This document shows positions 35,312 to 45,887 of a stretch of DNA of 64,000 nt, piece by piece. Made by a program: the position numbers and the translations under genes. Origin of the DNA: Thiobacillus sp. 65-1059 (GTDB taxonomy: Bacteria > Pseudomonadota > Gammaproteobacteria > Burkholderiales > Thiobacillaceae); NCBI GenBank assembly GCA_001897675.1, contig MKUE01000136.1:7535-71534 (forward strand), written 5' to 3'. Position 1 is the first letter of the stretch; every line of letters begins with the position of its first letter. Under the pieces are notes generated by a model, which searched no databases, was not told the origin of the DNA, and was given only the letters and a program-made list of their open reading frames with translations.

Positions 35312-37606
35312 TCAGAACTGGACATTGAGCGCAGTGTAGATCGAACGGCCCATGCCGGGAACCGGGGTGCCCCATTGCGGCACGGTCGCGACCGCCTGGC
35401 TGGTCATCGTCGTGCCCTGGCCGAGATAGGCGCCGCCGAGCGGATGGTAGTAGAGGCGGTCGAACACGTTCTCCACGCCGAAATCGACGCGCAGCTTCTT
35501 CCACGCATGACTGCCGCGCAGGTTGAGGAGCGCGTAGCCGGGGGTTTCCATTTCGTTGCGCATCGCGGACACGTCGTCCTTGCGGCTCACCATCACCAGT
35601 TCGGCGGCGTTGTTCCAGCCGCCCCGCTTCTGGGTCAGCGTGAGCTTGGCGTTGAGCGGCATGATGTTGTAGAGCCCGTCGCCGGTGTCGCGGTTCTCGC
35701 CGCGGGTGTAGTTCAACAGCCCCTTGAGCCCGAACTCGCCCATGCCGTTCTTCGCCAGCGGCATCCTGCCCGACAGGTCGACGCCGTAGAGGCGCGCCGA
35801 CTGGTTGACGAACTTGAGCACCGTGTACTGGCCGGTCTGCAGCGCCGCACGCGGCGCGTTGGTCGCGGCATCCCACTGCACCGCATCGACGTAGTCGGTG
35901 ACGTAAGTGTAGTAGGGGGTGGCCCTGAATTCCCAGCTGCGGTCGGCCGCATGCCAATCGAAGGTGGCGGACACGGTGTTGGCTTTTTCCGGCTCCAGGT
36001 TAAGGTTGCCGATGTAGCCGTTGCCGTCGCCGGCCCAGTTGACCATCAGCGCCGCCATCTGCCAGGTGGACCAAGTGTAGCGTTCGTGCAGGTTGGGCGA
36101 GCGCGTCTTGTGGGCGAAGCCGAACTCGATGTCGCGCGTGGCGTCGGGCGTGTAGCGCGCCAGCACGGTCATGTCCCAGTTGTTGTCGGTCTTCGAGTGA
36201 TCCTGGGCGTTGAACGCGGCGCTGTCGCGCAACTGGTTGCCCGAGTCCGGGGCAACCGTCTTGTAGCCATGCACGTCCCCGGCGTCCATGCTCACCCGCT
36301 CGAAGCGCACGCCGGCGAGCGTCATCCACTGCGCGCTGTGCTGCTTCTCCCACTCGCCGAACAGCGCCGCGCGATCGCGCTCGCCGTCGTTGACGTTGAT
36401 GAAGGCATTCGGCCACATGCCGGAGCCGGAAGCCGGCCACCAGTCGTCGAGCCGGTAGCGCTGGTATTCGGCGCCGACGCGCAGCAGGTCCTGCGGCGTC
36501 AGGTCGATGCTGGCCTTGACGACGGCCCCGGTGTTGGTGCTCGCCGTTTGCATCGGCATGCCGGCGGCGCAGCCTGCGCTGGGACCGCCGCAGGGAGCGC
36601 CCTGGTAAGTAGGATTCCCTGCTTGATACCAGTACTTCTTGTCGGCGCCGAAGTCCATGAAGTGCTCGACGTCCTCATGGTAGACGCGCGCCTCCAGCTT
36701 GCCCCAGGCGAGGTCGCCGAGGTAGCGCAGGTTCACGCGCTTCTGGTCGTTGCCGAGCATGTCCATGCGCTGGTTCGGCCACAGCTGCTCGGGCAGATCC
36801 TGCAGGCCGAACTTGGCCTCGATCAGGTGGGCGCCGCCGCGGAACGCCATCCCCAGCGTGTGGTTGCGGGTGTCGTAGGCGGTCGAGCCGACTTCGTCGG
36901 CCGGCAGGGTGTGGCCCGGACGGCCGGTGAAGCCGGCGGGCGTTCCCGCGACGAAGAGCCTGTCCTTGAAGTTGCCGCCGGCGTCGTAGTTGTCGGACCG
37001 GGCGATGGCGCCGCTGTAGGAAAGGTTGAATTGCTCGGTCGCGTAGGTGGCCGCGAGGTTGCCGCCGCGGGCGTTGCCGTTGCTGCGGTAGTAGACGCCG
37101 GCCTCGCCCTTGACGAGGCTGCCCTGGCCCGGCGCGGCGAACTCGGGGGCGGTGGATTGGGCGACGATCGAGCCGCCGATGCTGTCGCCGCCGACGCTCA
37201 CCGGCGCGATGCCGGCGTAGACCTTGATCGATTCGACCTGCGACGGATCGAGGTAGGACAGCGCCGGGTTCATGTGATTGGGACAGGCCGCGATCAGGTC
37301 CATGCCGTCGACCTTGATGCGCAGGCGGTCGTCCGCCAGGCCGTGGATCGCGGGCAGGCTGGACACGCCGCCGCCGCCGTACAGGCTCACCCCGGGGGCG
37401 TCCCTGAGCAGGCTCGCCGTGTCGCTGGACGTTGCGCGCAGCGTCGGCAGACTCTCGACCTCGGCGGCGAAGGGCGCGGCCCCCTCACGCGTGCCCGACA
37501 CCTCGACGGCGGGCAACGCCGTTTCGGCGGCGCTGGCGCCGACAGGCAGCAGGCTGGCGGCAATCAGGACAGACAGCAGACGGGGGGCGAAAACCGGACT
37601 CGGCAT
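35312..37606 (-). CDS. TonB-dependent copper receptor, OprC/NosA-like
   Basis: A 764-residue outer-membrane receptor with a signal peptide (SVLIAASLLPVGASA), plug domain (VEVSGTRE..., HGLADDRLRIKVDGMDLI) and beta-barrel ending in a terminal aromatic strand (ALNVQF). The Cu-site motifs of OprC are visible: CPNHM with C108/M112 and HFM with H315/M317. NosA/OprC proteins bring copper across the outer membrane for nitrous-oxide reductase or oxidases. It is followed by PCuAC in the same operon. Confidence 0.92.
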   Translation of the reverse strand: MPSPVFAPRLLSVLIAASLLPVGASAAETALPAVEVSGTREGAAPFAAEVESLPTLRATSSDTASLLRDAPGVSLYGGGGVSSLPAIHGLADDRLRIKVDGMDLIAACPNHMNPALSYLDPSQVESIKVYAGIAPVSVGGDSIGGSIVAQSTAPEFAAPGQGSLVKGEAGVYYRSNGNARGGNLAATYATEQFNLSYSGAIARSDNYDAGGNFKDRLFVAGTPAGFTGRPGHTLPADEVGSTAYDTRNHTLGMAFRGGAHLIEAKFGLQDLPEQLWPNQRMDMLGNDQKRVNLRYLGDLAWGKLEARVYHEDVEHFMDFGADKKYWYQAGNPTYQGAPCGGPSAGCAAGMPMQTASTNTGAVVKASIDLTPQDLLRVGAEYQRYRLDDWWPASGSGMWPNAFINVNDGERDRAALFGEWEKQHSAQWMTLAGVRFERVSMDAGDVHGYKTVAPDSGNQLRDSAAFNAQDHSKTDNNWDMTVLARYTPDATRDIEFGFAHKTRSPNLHERYTWSTWQMAALMVNWAGDGNGYIGNLNLEPEKANTVSATFDWHAADRSWEFRATPYYTYVTDYVDAVQWDAATNAPRAALQTGQYTVLKFVNQSARLYGVDLSGRMPLAKNGMGEFGLKGLLNYTRGENRDTGDGLYNIMPLNAKLTLTQKRGGWNNAAELVMVSRKDDVSAMRNEMETPGYALLNLRGSHAWKKLRVDFGVENVFDRLYYHPLGGAYLGQGTTMTSQAVATVPQWGTPVPGMGRSIYTALNVQF

Positions 37607-37832
37607 GACGATAAGGCTCCGAAAACAGACAAAGGAGACTCAATTGTCCTGTTCAAGGCGCGTCCGAGGAATGTGGCATATCGCCGCAGGGCACCCGGCC
37701 ATGCCGGGAAATGCCCGCACGGACAGCAGTGCACGGGCCGATACGCGATGGCCCGCGGCGGGCTGCCCGCGCGCAAGCGGACAAATTGTCGCACCCCACG
37801 GCGCATCGCAATGCACGGATTACAATGCCGCC

Positions 37833-39089
37833 ATGCCGTCCGCAACCGATTTCACGCTGTCGTCCACGCTGCCCGCGCATGCCCTGCTGGGACGGCTGCT
37901 GGCGGTGCGCGTATCGCTGCTCGCCGGCTGGGCGGCGGGCATCGCCTGGCTGCACTGGGGCAGCCACATCCCGGTGCCGCTCCTGCCGATGGGCTCGGTG
38001 CTGGCGCTGATGGGGCTGTTCGTTGTGGCCACCGCCTGGCGGCTGCGGCAGGATATTCCCGCCACCCAGATGGAGTTTCTGGCGCATCTGCTGGCCGACC
38101 TTTCGCTGTTTGCGTTGCTGCTGTACTTCAGCGGCGGCGCCACCAACCCCTTCGTCTCGCTGATGCTGGTGCCGATCGTCATCGCCGCCATCAGCCTGCG
38201 GCCGCGCTGGGTATGGCTGCTGGCGGCGGTGGCAGCCGGCTTCTATACGCTGTTGCTGTTTTTTTACCAGCCGCTGGCGATATCCGATCCGGTTGCAGCC
38301 CACGGCATGCACCTCGGCGGCATGTGGTTCAATTTCCTCGTCAGCGCGGGCCTGATCGCGTTTTTCGTCACCCGCATGCACGCCGGATTGCGCGCGCGCG
38401 ACCAGGAACTGTCCGCCCTGCGCGAAAAGCAGCTGCGCGACGAACGCATCGTTGCGCTCGGCACCCAGGCCGCGCTGGCGGCGCACGAACTCGCCACCCC
38501 GCTCGCCACCATCCAGACCACCGCGCACGAACTCGCCAGCGAGTTCGCCAACGACCCCGACATCGGCAACGACTGCCGCCTGCTCGAACGGCAGGCGCAG
38601 GCGTGCAAGCGCATCCTCACCCAGCTCGCCGCCCGCGCGCAGGACAGCACGCCGGCGGCGCAGCCGCTCGACGCCTGGCTCGCCGCGCTGATCGAGCGCT
38701 GGCAAGTGCTGCGCCCGGACGCGCAGTTGCTGGGCGCGCCGCCCTCCATCGGGCGCATTTTCAGCCCGCCCGACGGGCTCGAACAGGCGATCCTGAATGT
38801 GCTGAACAATGCGGCCGACGCCTCGCCCGACGCGGTCGAATTCAGCGCAGAAACGGACGGCGGCGTGCTGGTGATCGAGATCGCCGACCGCGGCCCCGGC
38901 TTTTCCCCCGAACACAAGGCGCAGGCCGGACGCGTGCAGTTCAGCAACAAGCCGGGGCGCGGCTGGGGCATGGGGCTGGCGCTCACCCACGCCACGCTGG
39001 AACGGCTCGGCGGCGCGCTCATCCTCGCCGAGCGCGATGGCGGCGGCACCCGCGTGCGCATCACGCTACCCTGGGATCAAACGACATGA
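37833..39089 (+). CDS. regB: RegB/PrrB-type redox sensor histidine kinase
   Basis: A 418-residue kinase with six membrane helices in the first ~180 residues. The quinone-sensing motif FSGGATNPFVS and the H-box LGTQAALAAHELATPLATI (H218) match RegB. The redox cysteine of the dimerisation region is kept in RQAQACKRIL. The ATPase domain has NVLNNAADASP and GWGMGLALTHA. RegB signals the quinone pool state and oxygen, controlling CO2 fixation and respiration in proteobacteria. It overlaps regA by 4 nt (ATGA). The start at 37833 is taken at the RegB-like N-terminus; the open frame extends far upstream through the copper receptor start. Confidence 0.92.
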   Translation: MPSATDFTLSSTLPAHALLGRLLAVRVSLLAGWAAGIAWLHWGSHIPVPLLPMGSVLALMGLFVVATAWRLRQDIPATQMEFLAHLLADLSLFALLLYFSGGATNPFVSLMLVPIVIAAISLRPRWVWLLAAVAAGFYTLLLFFYQPLAISDPVAAHGMHLGGMWFNFLVSAGLIAFFVTRMHAGLRARDQELSALREKQLRDERIVALGTQAALAAHELATPLATIQTTAHELASEFANDPDIGNDCRLLERQAQACKRILTQLAARAQDSTPAAQPLDAWLAALIERWQVLRPDAQLLGAPPSIGRIFSPPDGLEQAILNVLNNAADASPDAVEFSAETDGGVLVIEIADRGPGFSPEHKAQAGRVQFSNKPGRGWGMGLALTHATLERLGGALILAERDGGGTRVRITLPWDQTT

Positions 39090-39622
39090 GCATGAAACTT
39101 CTGATCGTCGAGGACGATGCCGATTTTGCCGCCGCCCTGTCGCGCGCCATGGGCAAGCGCGGCTTCAACGTCGCCCTGGCGCACGACGCCATTGCCGCCG
39201 AGGCCGCCGCGGAAGCGTTCGCCCCCAGCCATGCGATCGTCGATCTGAAACTGCCCGGCGACTCGGGGCTGAAAGTCGTTTCGCAGCTTGCCGCGCGCAC
39301 CCCCGCTCCCGCCATCGTCGTCCTCACCGGCTATGCCAGCATCGCCACCGCGGTCGCGGCGGTACGGCTGGGCGCCCGGCATTACCTGGCCAAGCCGGCG
39401 GATGCCGACGAAATCCTCGCCGCGCTGCTGCGCGACCGGCCCGACGATGCGGCGCTGGAAGTCAGCCCCGAGCCGCTGTCGGTGGCCCGGCTGGAATGGG
39501 AGCACATCCAGAAAGTGCTGAACGAGCACGACGGCAATATCTCGGCCACCGCACGCGCCCTGAAAATGCACCGCCGCACCCTGCAGCGAAAACTCGACAA
39601 GCGGCCGCCCAGGGCCGACTGA
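39086..39622 (+). CDS. regA: RegA/PrrA-type response regulator
   Basis: A 178-residue protein with a receiver domain (KLLIVEDDADF; phospho-acceptor D53 in AIVDLKLPG; VVLTGYASIATAV) and a Fis-type C-terminal helix-turn-helix (VLNEHDGNISATARALKMHRRTLQRKL). It is paired with RegB through an ATGA overlap. Candidate targets in this window are the cbb/cso and respiratory genes, by analogy only. Confidence 0.93.
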   Translation: MSMKLLIVEDDADFAAALSRAMGKRGFNVALAHDAIAAEAAAEAFAPSHAIVDLKLPGDSGLKVVSQLAARTPAPAIVVLTGYASIATAVAAVRLGARHYLAKPADADEILAALLRDRPDDAALEVSPEPLSVARLEWEHIQKVLNEHDGNISATARALKMHRRTLQRKLDKRPPRAD

Positions 39623-39691
39623 AGCGCGCGCGGAACTTCGCGCCGCCGCGGCAGGTCTGCCACGACACTGTCGTGTTGACGATCTCCCGCC

Positions 39692-40372
39692 ATGAATGCA
39701 AAAAACCTGCTCGACCAATTGCTGAGTTCCGGCCAGTCCATGCTGTCGGAAACCCTGGGCAGCCGTGCCGATACGGGCGCGCCCGCCAGGCCCGGCTACG
39801 CCAACTTCGGCACCGGCATGCTCGCCGGCGGCGTGCTGGGACTGCTGCTGGGCGACAAGCGGGTGCGCAAATTCGGCGGCAAGGCCCTGGCCTACGGCGG
39901 CGCCGCGGCGCTCGGCGCGCTGGCGTTTCGCGCCTACAGCGACTGGCAGCGGCAGAAATCCGCAGCCGGCGCGCCCGGCGCCGAACCCGCGCAATTCCTG
40001 CCGGCGCCGGCGGAAGACCACAGCCGTGCGGTGCTGAAAGCGCTGATCGCCGCCGCCAAGTCGGACGGCCATATCGACGCGCGCGAGCGCGGCCTGATCG
40101 AAGACAAGCTTGCCGCGCTGGCCGACGACCCCGCGCTGCGCAGCTGGATCGACGCCGAAGTGGCGCGCCCGCTCGACCCGGCCGACGTGGCCGCCGCCGC
40201 CGGATCGATGGAAGTCGCGAGCGAGATGTATCTGGTGAGCGTGCTCGCGGTGGATGCCGAGAGCTTCATGGAGCGCGCCTACCTCGACGCACTGGCGACG
40301 CAGCTGACGCTGCCCGCCGAGCTCAAGGCGCAGCTGGAAACCGAGGCGAAGCGGGCGCTCGCCGCGGCCTGA
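39692..40372 (+). CDS. DUF533 (YebE-like) inner-membrane protein
   Basis: A 226-residue protein: N-terminal LLDQLLSSGQSMLS, a glycine-rich membrane segment (GTGMLAGGVLGLLLG...GGAAALGALAF) and a C-terminal TerB-like helical domain (LIAAAKSDGHIDARERGLIE). This is the DUF533/YebE architecture. Function is not established. It is same-strand, 69 nt after regA. Confidence 0.85.
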   Translation: MNAKNLLDQLLSSGQSMLSETLGSRADTGAPARPGYANFGTGMLAGGVLGLLLGDKRVRKFGGKALAYGGAAALGALAFRAYSDWQRQKSAAGAPGAEPAQFLPAPAEDHSRAVLKALIAAAKSDGHIDARERGLIEDKLAALADDPALRSWIDAEVARPLDPADVAAAAGSMEVASEMYLVSVLAVDAESFMERAYLDALATQLTLPAELKAQLETEAKRALAAA

Positions 40373-40376
40373 GTCC

Positions 40377-41207
40377 TCAGTGGCCGGCGCCCCAGTCGAC
40401 CACCCCGAAATACGCGGTGGCCAGCACCACGCCGCCGAACGCGATGCGGTACCAGGCGAACAGGGTGTAGTCGTGGCGGCTGACGAACTTGATCAGCGTG
40501 CGCACGGCAATCAGGGCGCTGACGAAGGCCGCCGTCCCGCCGACCATGAACAGCGGGACGTCGTTCAGCTCGAACAGCTGCCAGTTCTTGTAAAGATCGT
40601 AGGCCGTGGCCGCGAACATGGTCGGGATGGCGAGGAAGAACGAAAACTCCGCCGCCGCCTTGCGTGACAGCCCGAGAAACAGCCCGCCGATGATGGTCGC
40701 ACCCGAACGCGAGGTGCCGGGGATCATCGCCAGCGCCTGCGCGAAGCCCACCGCCAGCGCGCGGCGCCAGTTGAGGTCGTCGACGGTCGGCGTGCTGACA
40801 ACATGCCTGCGGCGCTCCGCCCACAGGATCAGCACCCCGCCGATCACCAGCGCCGACGCCACCACGATAGGGTTGAACAGATAGCCCTTGATCTCCTTGT
40901 AGAACAGGAAACCCAGCACCGCCGCCGGCAGGAAGCCCGCCATCAGGTTGATCGCCAGCCGCCGCGAGGCCGGCTCGGTGTGCAGCGTCGCCGCCACGTG
41001 CGAGAGGCGCACGCGATACTCCCACACCACCGCGAAAATCGCCGCCAGCTGGATGGCGATCATGAACACCTTCGCCTTCTCGCCGTTGAAGCCGAGCAGC
41101 TGCCCCGCCAGAATCAGGTGCCCGGTGCTGGAGATCGGCAGGAATTCGGTGACGCCTTCGACCAGGCCGAGGATGAGGGCGTGCAGCAGCAGGACAGGGT
41201 CGATCAT
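40377..41207 (-). CDS. uppP: Undecaprenyl-diphosphatase UppP (BacA)
   Basis: UppP recycles the lipid carrier for peptidoglycan and confers bacitracin resistance. The 276-residue, eight-helix protein has the active-site motifs [21 protein letters not shown] and [21 protein letters not shown]. Monocistronic; the convergent DUF533 gene ends 4 nt away. Confidence 0.96.
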   Translation of the reverse strand: MIDPVLLLHALILGLVEGVTEFLPISSTGHLILAGQLLGFNGEKAKVFMIAIQLAAIFAVVWEYRVRLSHVAATLHTEPASRRLAINLMAGFLPAAVLGFLFYKEIKGYLFNPIVVASALVIGGVLILWAERRRHVVSTPTVDDLNWRRALAVGFAQALAMIPGTSRSGATIIGGLFLGLSRKAAAEFSFFLAIPTMFAATAYDLYKNWQLFELNDVPLFMVGGTAAFVSALIAVRTLIKFVSRHDYTLFAWYRIAFGGVVLATAYFGVVDWGAGH

Positions 41208-41224
41208 GGCGACGTTCCGGGCAT

Positions 41225-41252
41225 AAAAAAGGCGCGCCGACGGGGCACGCCT
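41225..41252 (-). terminator. Terminator after thiC
   Basis: An imperfect GC hairpin (AGGCG/CGCCT plus GCC/GGC, one mismatch) followed by six T on the minus strand. It lies just downstream of the thiC stop. Confidence 0.7.
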
Positions 41253-41273
41253 GCGGATTATACGCGGGGTGGA

Positions 41274-43365
<2,092 letters not shown>

Positions 43366-43374
<9 letters not shown>

Positions 43375-43452
43375 ACGGCGGTCTCAACCGCATCAGGTTC
43401 GAAGGGTATGTCTCACTCCATCCGGCGCAACATCCGGCTGGAGACCCCTGGC
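43366..43452 (-). promoter_or_regulatory. TPP riboswitch (THI element)
   Basis: The minus strand carries the conserved aptamer elements in order: AGGGGTCTCC, a P3 hairpin around GCCGGATGTTGCGCCGG, TGAGA, ATACCCTTCGAACCTGAT, and GACCGCCGTAGGGAG. It precedes thiC, the standard THI-box position. It is expected to shut off thiC when TPP is abundant. Confidence 0.95.
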
Positions 43453-43531
43453 AAGCGGCTCAAGGTAGCCGAAATGTGGAATAATTGCAAGGCAATACCC
43501 CATCTAACTTATTGATATTCAAGGGCACCGC

Positions 43532-44185
43532 ATGGACATGGAACAGGCGCGCTACAACATGGTGGAACAGCAGATCCGCCCCTGGGATGTGCTGGATCAG
43601 GACGTGCTCGACCTTCTGTTCAAGGTGCGCCGCGAGGATTTCGTGCCGCAGGCGCACCGCGCCCTCGCCTTCGTCGACATGGAAATTCCGCTTGGCCACG
43701 GCCAGACGATGTGGACGCCCAAGCTGGAAGCGCGCGCCATCCAGGAACTGGCGATCCGCGCCACCGACCGCGTGCTGGAAATCGGCACCGGCAGCGGCTA
43801 CCTCACCGCCCTGCTGGCGGCCGAAGCCGCCGCGGTGGTGTCGGTCGACATCGTGCCGGAATTCACCGCCGCCGCGGCGCAGAAGCTGCACGCGCACGGC
43901 TTCGGCAATGTGACGCTGCACAGCGGCGACGCCGCCCGCGACTGGCCCGACGAAACCGGTTTCGACGTCATCGTGCTGACCGGCTCGACCCCGCTGCTGG
44001 CGGACGCCTTGCGCCGCCGCCTCCGCGTCGGCGGGCGGCTGTTCGCGATTGTCGGCGAGGCGCCCGTCATGCAAGCGCAGCTCGTCACCTGCACCGCGCC
44101 CGGCGCCACCCGCAGCGTGACCCTGTTCGAAACCAGCGTGGCGCCCCTGCTAAACGCGCCGCAGCCGGCAGCTTTCGTATTCTGA
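43532..44185 (+). CDS. pcm: Protein-L-isoaspartate O-methyltransferase family protein
   Basis: A 217-residue SAM methyltransferase of the Pcm family. Motif I is VLEIGTGSGYLTALLA; upstream ARYNMVEQQIRPWDVLD and the GHGQTMWTPKLEARAIQ stretch match the betaproteobacterial members. The canonical active-site sequence MVxxQ(L)xxxGI is altered and Ser/Thr of the usual 'AMTAPHM' region is replaced by TMWTP, so true isoaspartate repair activity is uncertain. It starts a run with rhodanese and tolC genes. Confidence 0.85.
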   Translation: MDMEQARYNMVEQQIRPWDVLDQDVLDLLFKVRREDFVPQAHRALAFVDMEIPLGHGQTMWTPKLEARAIQELAIRATDRVLEIGTGSGYLTALLAAEAAAVVSVDIVPEFTAAAAQKLHAHGFGNVTLHSGDAARDWPDETGFDVIVLTGSTPLLADALRRRLRVGGRLFAIVGEAPVMQAQLVTCTAPGATRSVTLFETSVAPLLNAPQPAAFVF

Positions 44186-44188
44186 GTC

Positions 44189-44506
44189 ATGCGCCAGTTG
44201 CGCCCTGCCGAACTTGCCGCCTACCTGCAGGCCGGACACACGCCGGTGCTGCTCGACGTGCGCGAGTCCTGGGAATGGAACCTGTGCCATCTACCCGGCG
44301 CCATCCTGATCCCGATGCATGAGCTGCCCGCGCGCCTGCAGGAACTGGACAAGGACGCCGAAACCGTGCTCATCTGCCATCACGGCGTGCGCAGCTTTCA
44401 CGCCGCCCGCTATCTGGAAACGCTGGGCTTCGGCGACGTGGTCAACCTGTCGGGCGGCGTGGCCGCCTGGGCCGACGAGGTCGATTCGGCCATGCCGCGC
44501 TACTGA
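44189..44506 (+). CDS. Single-domain rhodanese-like protein
   Basis: A 105-residue rhodanese: LLDVRESWEWNLCHLPGAILIPM, then the active loop LICHHGVRSFHAARYL with the catalytic Cys, then GFGDVVNLSGGVAAWADEVD. It begins 3 nt after the methyltransferase stop. It is probably a GlpE/PspE-like sulfurtransferase; the acceptor is unknown. Confidence 0.88.
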   Translation: MRQLRPAELAAYLQAGHTPVLLDVRESWEWNLCHLPGAILIPMHELPARLQELDKDAETVLICHHGVRSFHAARYLETLGFGDVVNLSGGVAAWADEVDSAMPRY

Positions 44507-44533
44507 CCCCCACTATCAAGAACTGGACCCGAC

Positions 44534-45847
44534 ATGCAACTCAAACCCCTGTTTCTTGCCCTGACGCTGGCACTGGCGCCCACCGCCCACGCAGCGAACC
44601 TGTCTGACGTCTTCCGCGACGCGCAGGCCTACGACGCCCAATACGCCGCCGCCCGCGCCGCCTGGCAGGCCGGCCAGGAAAAGGCCGAGCAGGGTCGCGC
44701 CGGCCTGCTGCCCAACGTCAACCTGGGCGGCAACCTGCGCTACAACAATGTGGATTCCAGCCTCCCCGGCGGCGACGCCGACTTCGCTTCCAACGGCCTG
44801 TCGGTCAACGCCGCGCAGCCGCTGTTCCGCCGGCAGAACCAGGTGCTGTACGAACAGTCCAAGGGGCAGGTGAAAATCGCCGGGATGCAGTTCCAGGTGG
44901 CCGAGCAGGATCTCATCCTGCGCGTCGCGCAGGCCTATTTCGACGTGCTGCAGTCGCAGGACAACATCGACTTCATCAATGCGCAAAAAGCCGCCATCGC
45001 CGAACAGCTGGCCGCCGCCAAGCGCAACTTCGAGGTCGGCACCGCCACCATCACCGACACCCACGAAGCGCAGGCGCGCTACGACCTCGCGGTGGCGCAG
45101 CAAATCGCCGAACAGAACGGCCTCAACATCCGCCTGCGCACCCTGGAAAAGCTGGTCGGCAAGCCGGCCGGCGCGCTCGACGCGCTGATCGAGCCGGCGC
45201 AGTTGAAGGCCGAATCCGGCAACATCGACGACTGGGCCGCGCGCGCCGCCGACGGCAACCTGCAGGCCGAGATCCAGCGCATCGCCAAGGCCATCGCCGA
45301 CCAGGAAGTCGAGCGCAACCGCGCCGGCCACTACCCCACGCTCGATGCGGTGGCCGGCTACACCGTCAACAACAAGCAGAATTTCGGCACCACGCAGGTG
45401 GATACCCGCATCGCCAGCATCGGGCTGGAACTCAATCTGCCGATCTATCAGGGCGGGCTGACCAGTTCGCGCGTGCGCGAAGCCGTCGCCAACCAGGAAA
45501 AGGCGCGCCAGGATCTGGAAAACGCCACCCGCGAGGCCGGCCTGCAGGCCCGCCAGGCCTGGCTCAACGTCAGCAGCGGCGTCGCCCGCGTGCAGGCGCT
45601 GGAACAGGCGCTCACCTCCAGCAAGGCGCAACTCGAATCCACCAAGCTCGGCCTGCAGGTCGGCGTGCGCACCAACCTCGACGTGCTCAACGCCGAGCAG
45701 CAGGTGCTGTCCGCGCGCCGCGACCTCGCCGGCGCGCGCTATGCCTACCTGCTGTCCGGACTGTCGCTCAAGGCCGCCGTCGGCAGCCTCGGCCCGGCCG
45801 ATCTGGCCGAAATCGACCGCCACCTGAAACCCGCGGCGCCGCAATAA
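44534..45847 (+). CDS. tolC: TolC family outer-membrane efflux protein
   Basis: A 437-residue outer-membrane channel subunit for type I secretion and efflux. It has a signal peptide (LFLALTLALAPTAHA) and the duplicated OEP repeats; family marks include AQPLFRRQNQVLYEQ, NFEVGTATITDTHEAQARYDLA and GLQVGVRTNLDVLNAEQQVL. No transporter partners are adjacent, so it probably serves several pumps. Confidence 0.93.
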   Translation: MQLKPLFLALTLALAPTAHAANLSDVFRDAQAYDAQYAAARAAWQAGQEKAEQGRAGLLPNVNLGGNLRYNNVDSSLPGGDADFASNGLSVNAAQPLFRRQNQVLYEQSKGQVKIAGMQFQVAEQDLILRVAQAYFDVLQSQDNIDFINAQKAAIAEQLAAAKRNFEVGTATITDTHEAQARYDLAVAQQIAEQNGLNIRLRTLEKLVGKPAGALDALIEPAQLKAESGNIDDWAARAADGNLQAEIQRIAKAIADQEVERNRAGHYPTLDAVAGYTVNNKQNFGTTQVDTRIASIGLELNLPIYQGGLTSSRVREAVANQEKARQDLENATREAGLQARQAWLNVSSGVARVQALEQALTSSKAQLESTKLGLQVGVRTNLDVLNAEQQVLSARRDLAGARYAYLLSGLSLKAAVGSLGPADLAEIDRHLKPAAPQ

Positions 45848-45887
45848 ACGCGCCGCTGCCCGGAGGCCCGCCCCGGGCCGCTTGCGG

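Noticed and set aside
34835..39622. About 1600-codon open plus-strand frame
   Set aside because: Runs through PCuAC and the copper receptor in antisense and out of frame through regB; only its 3' end coincides with regA (from 39086).
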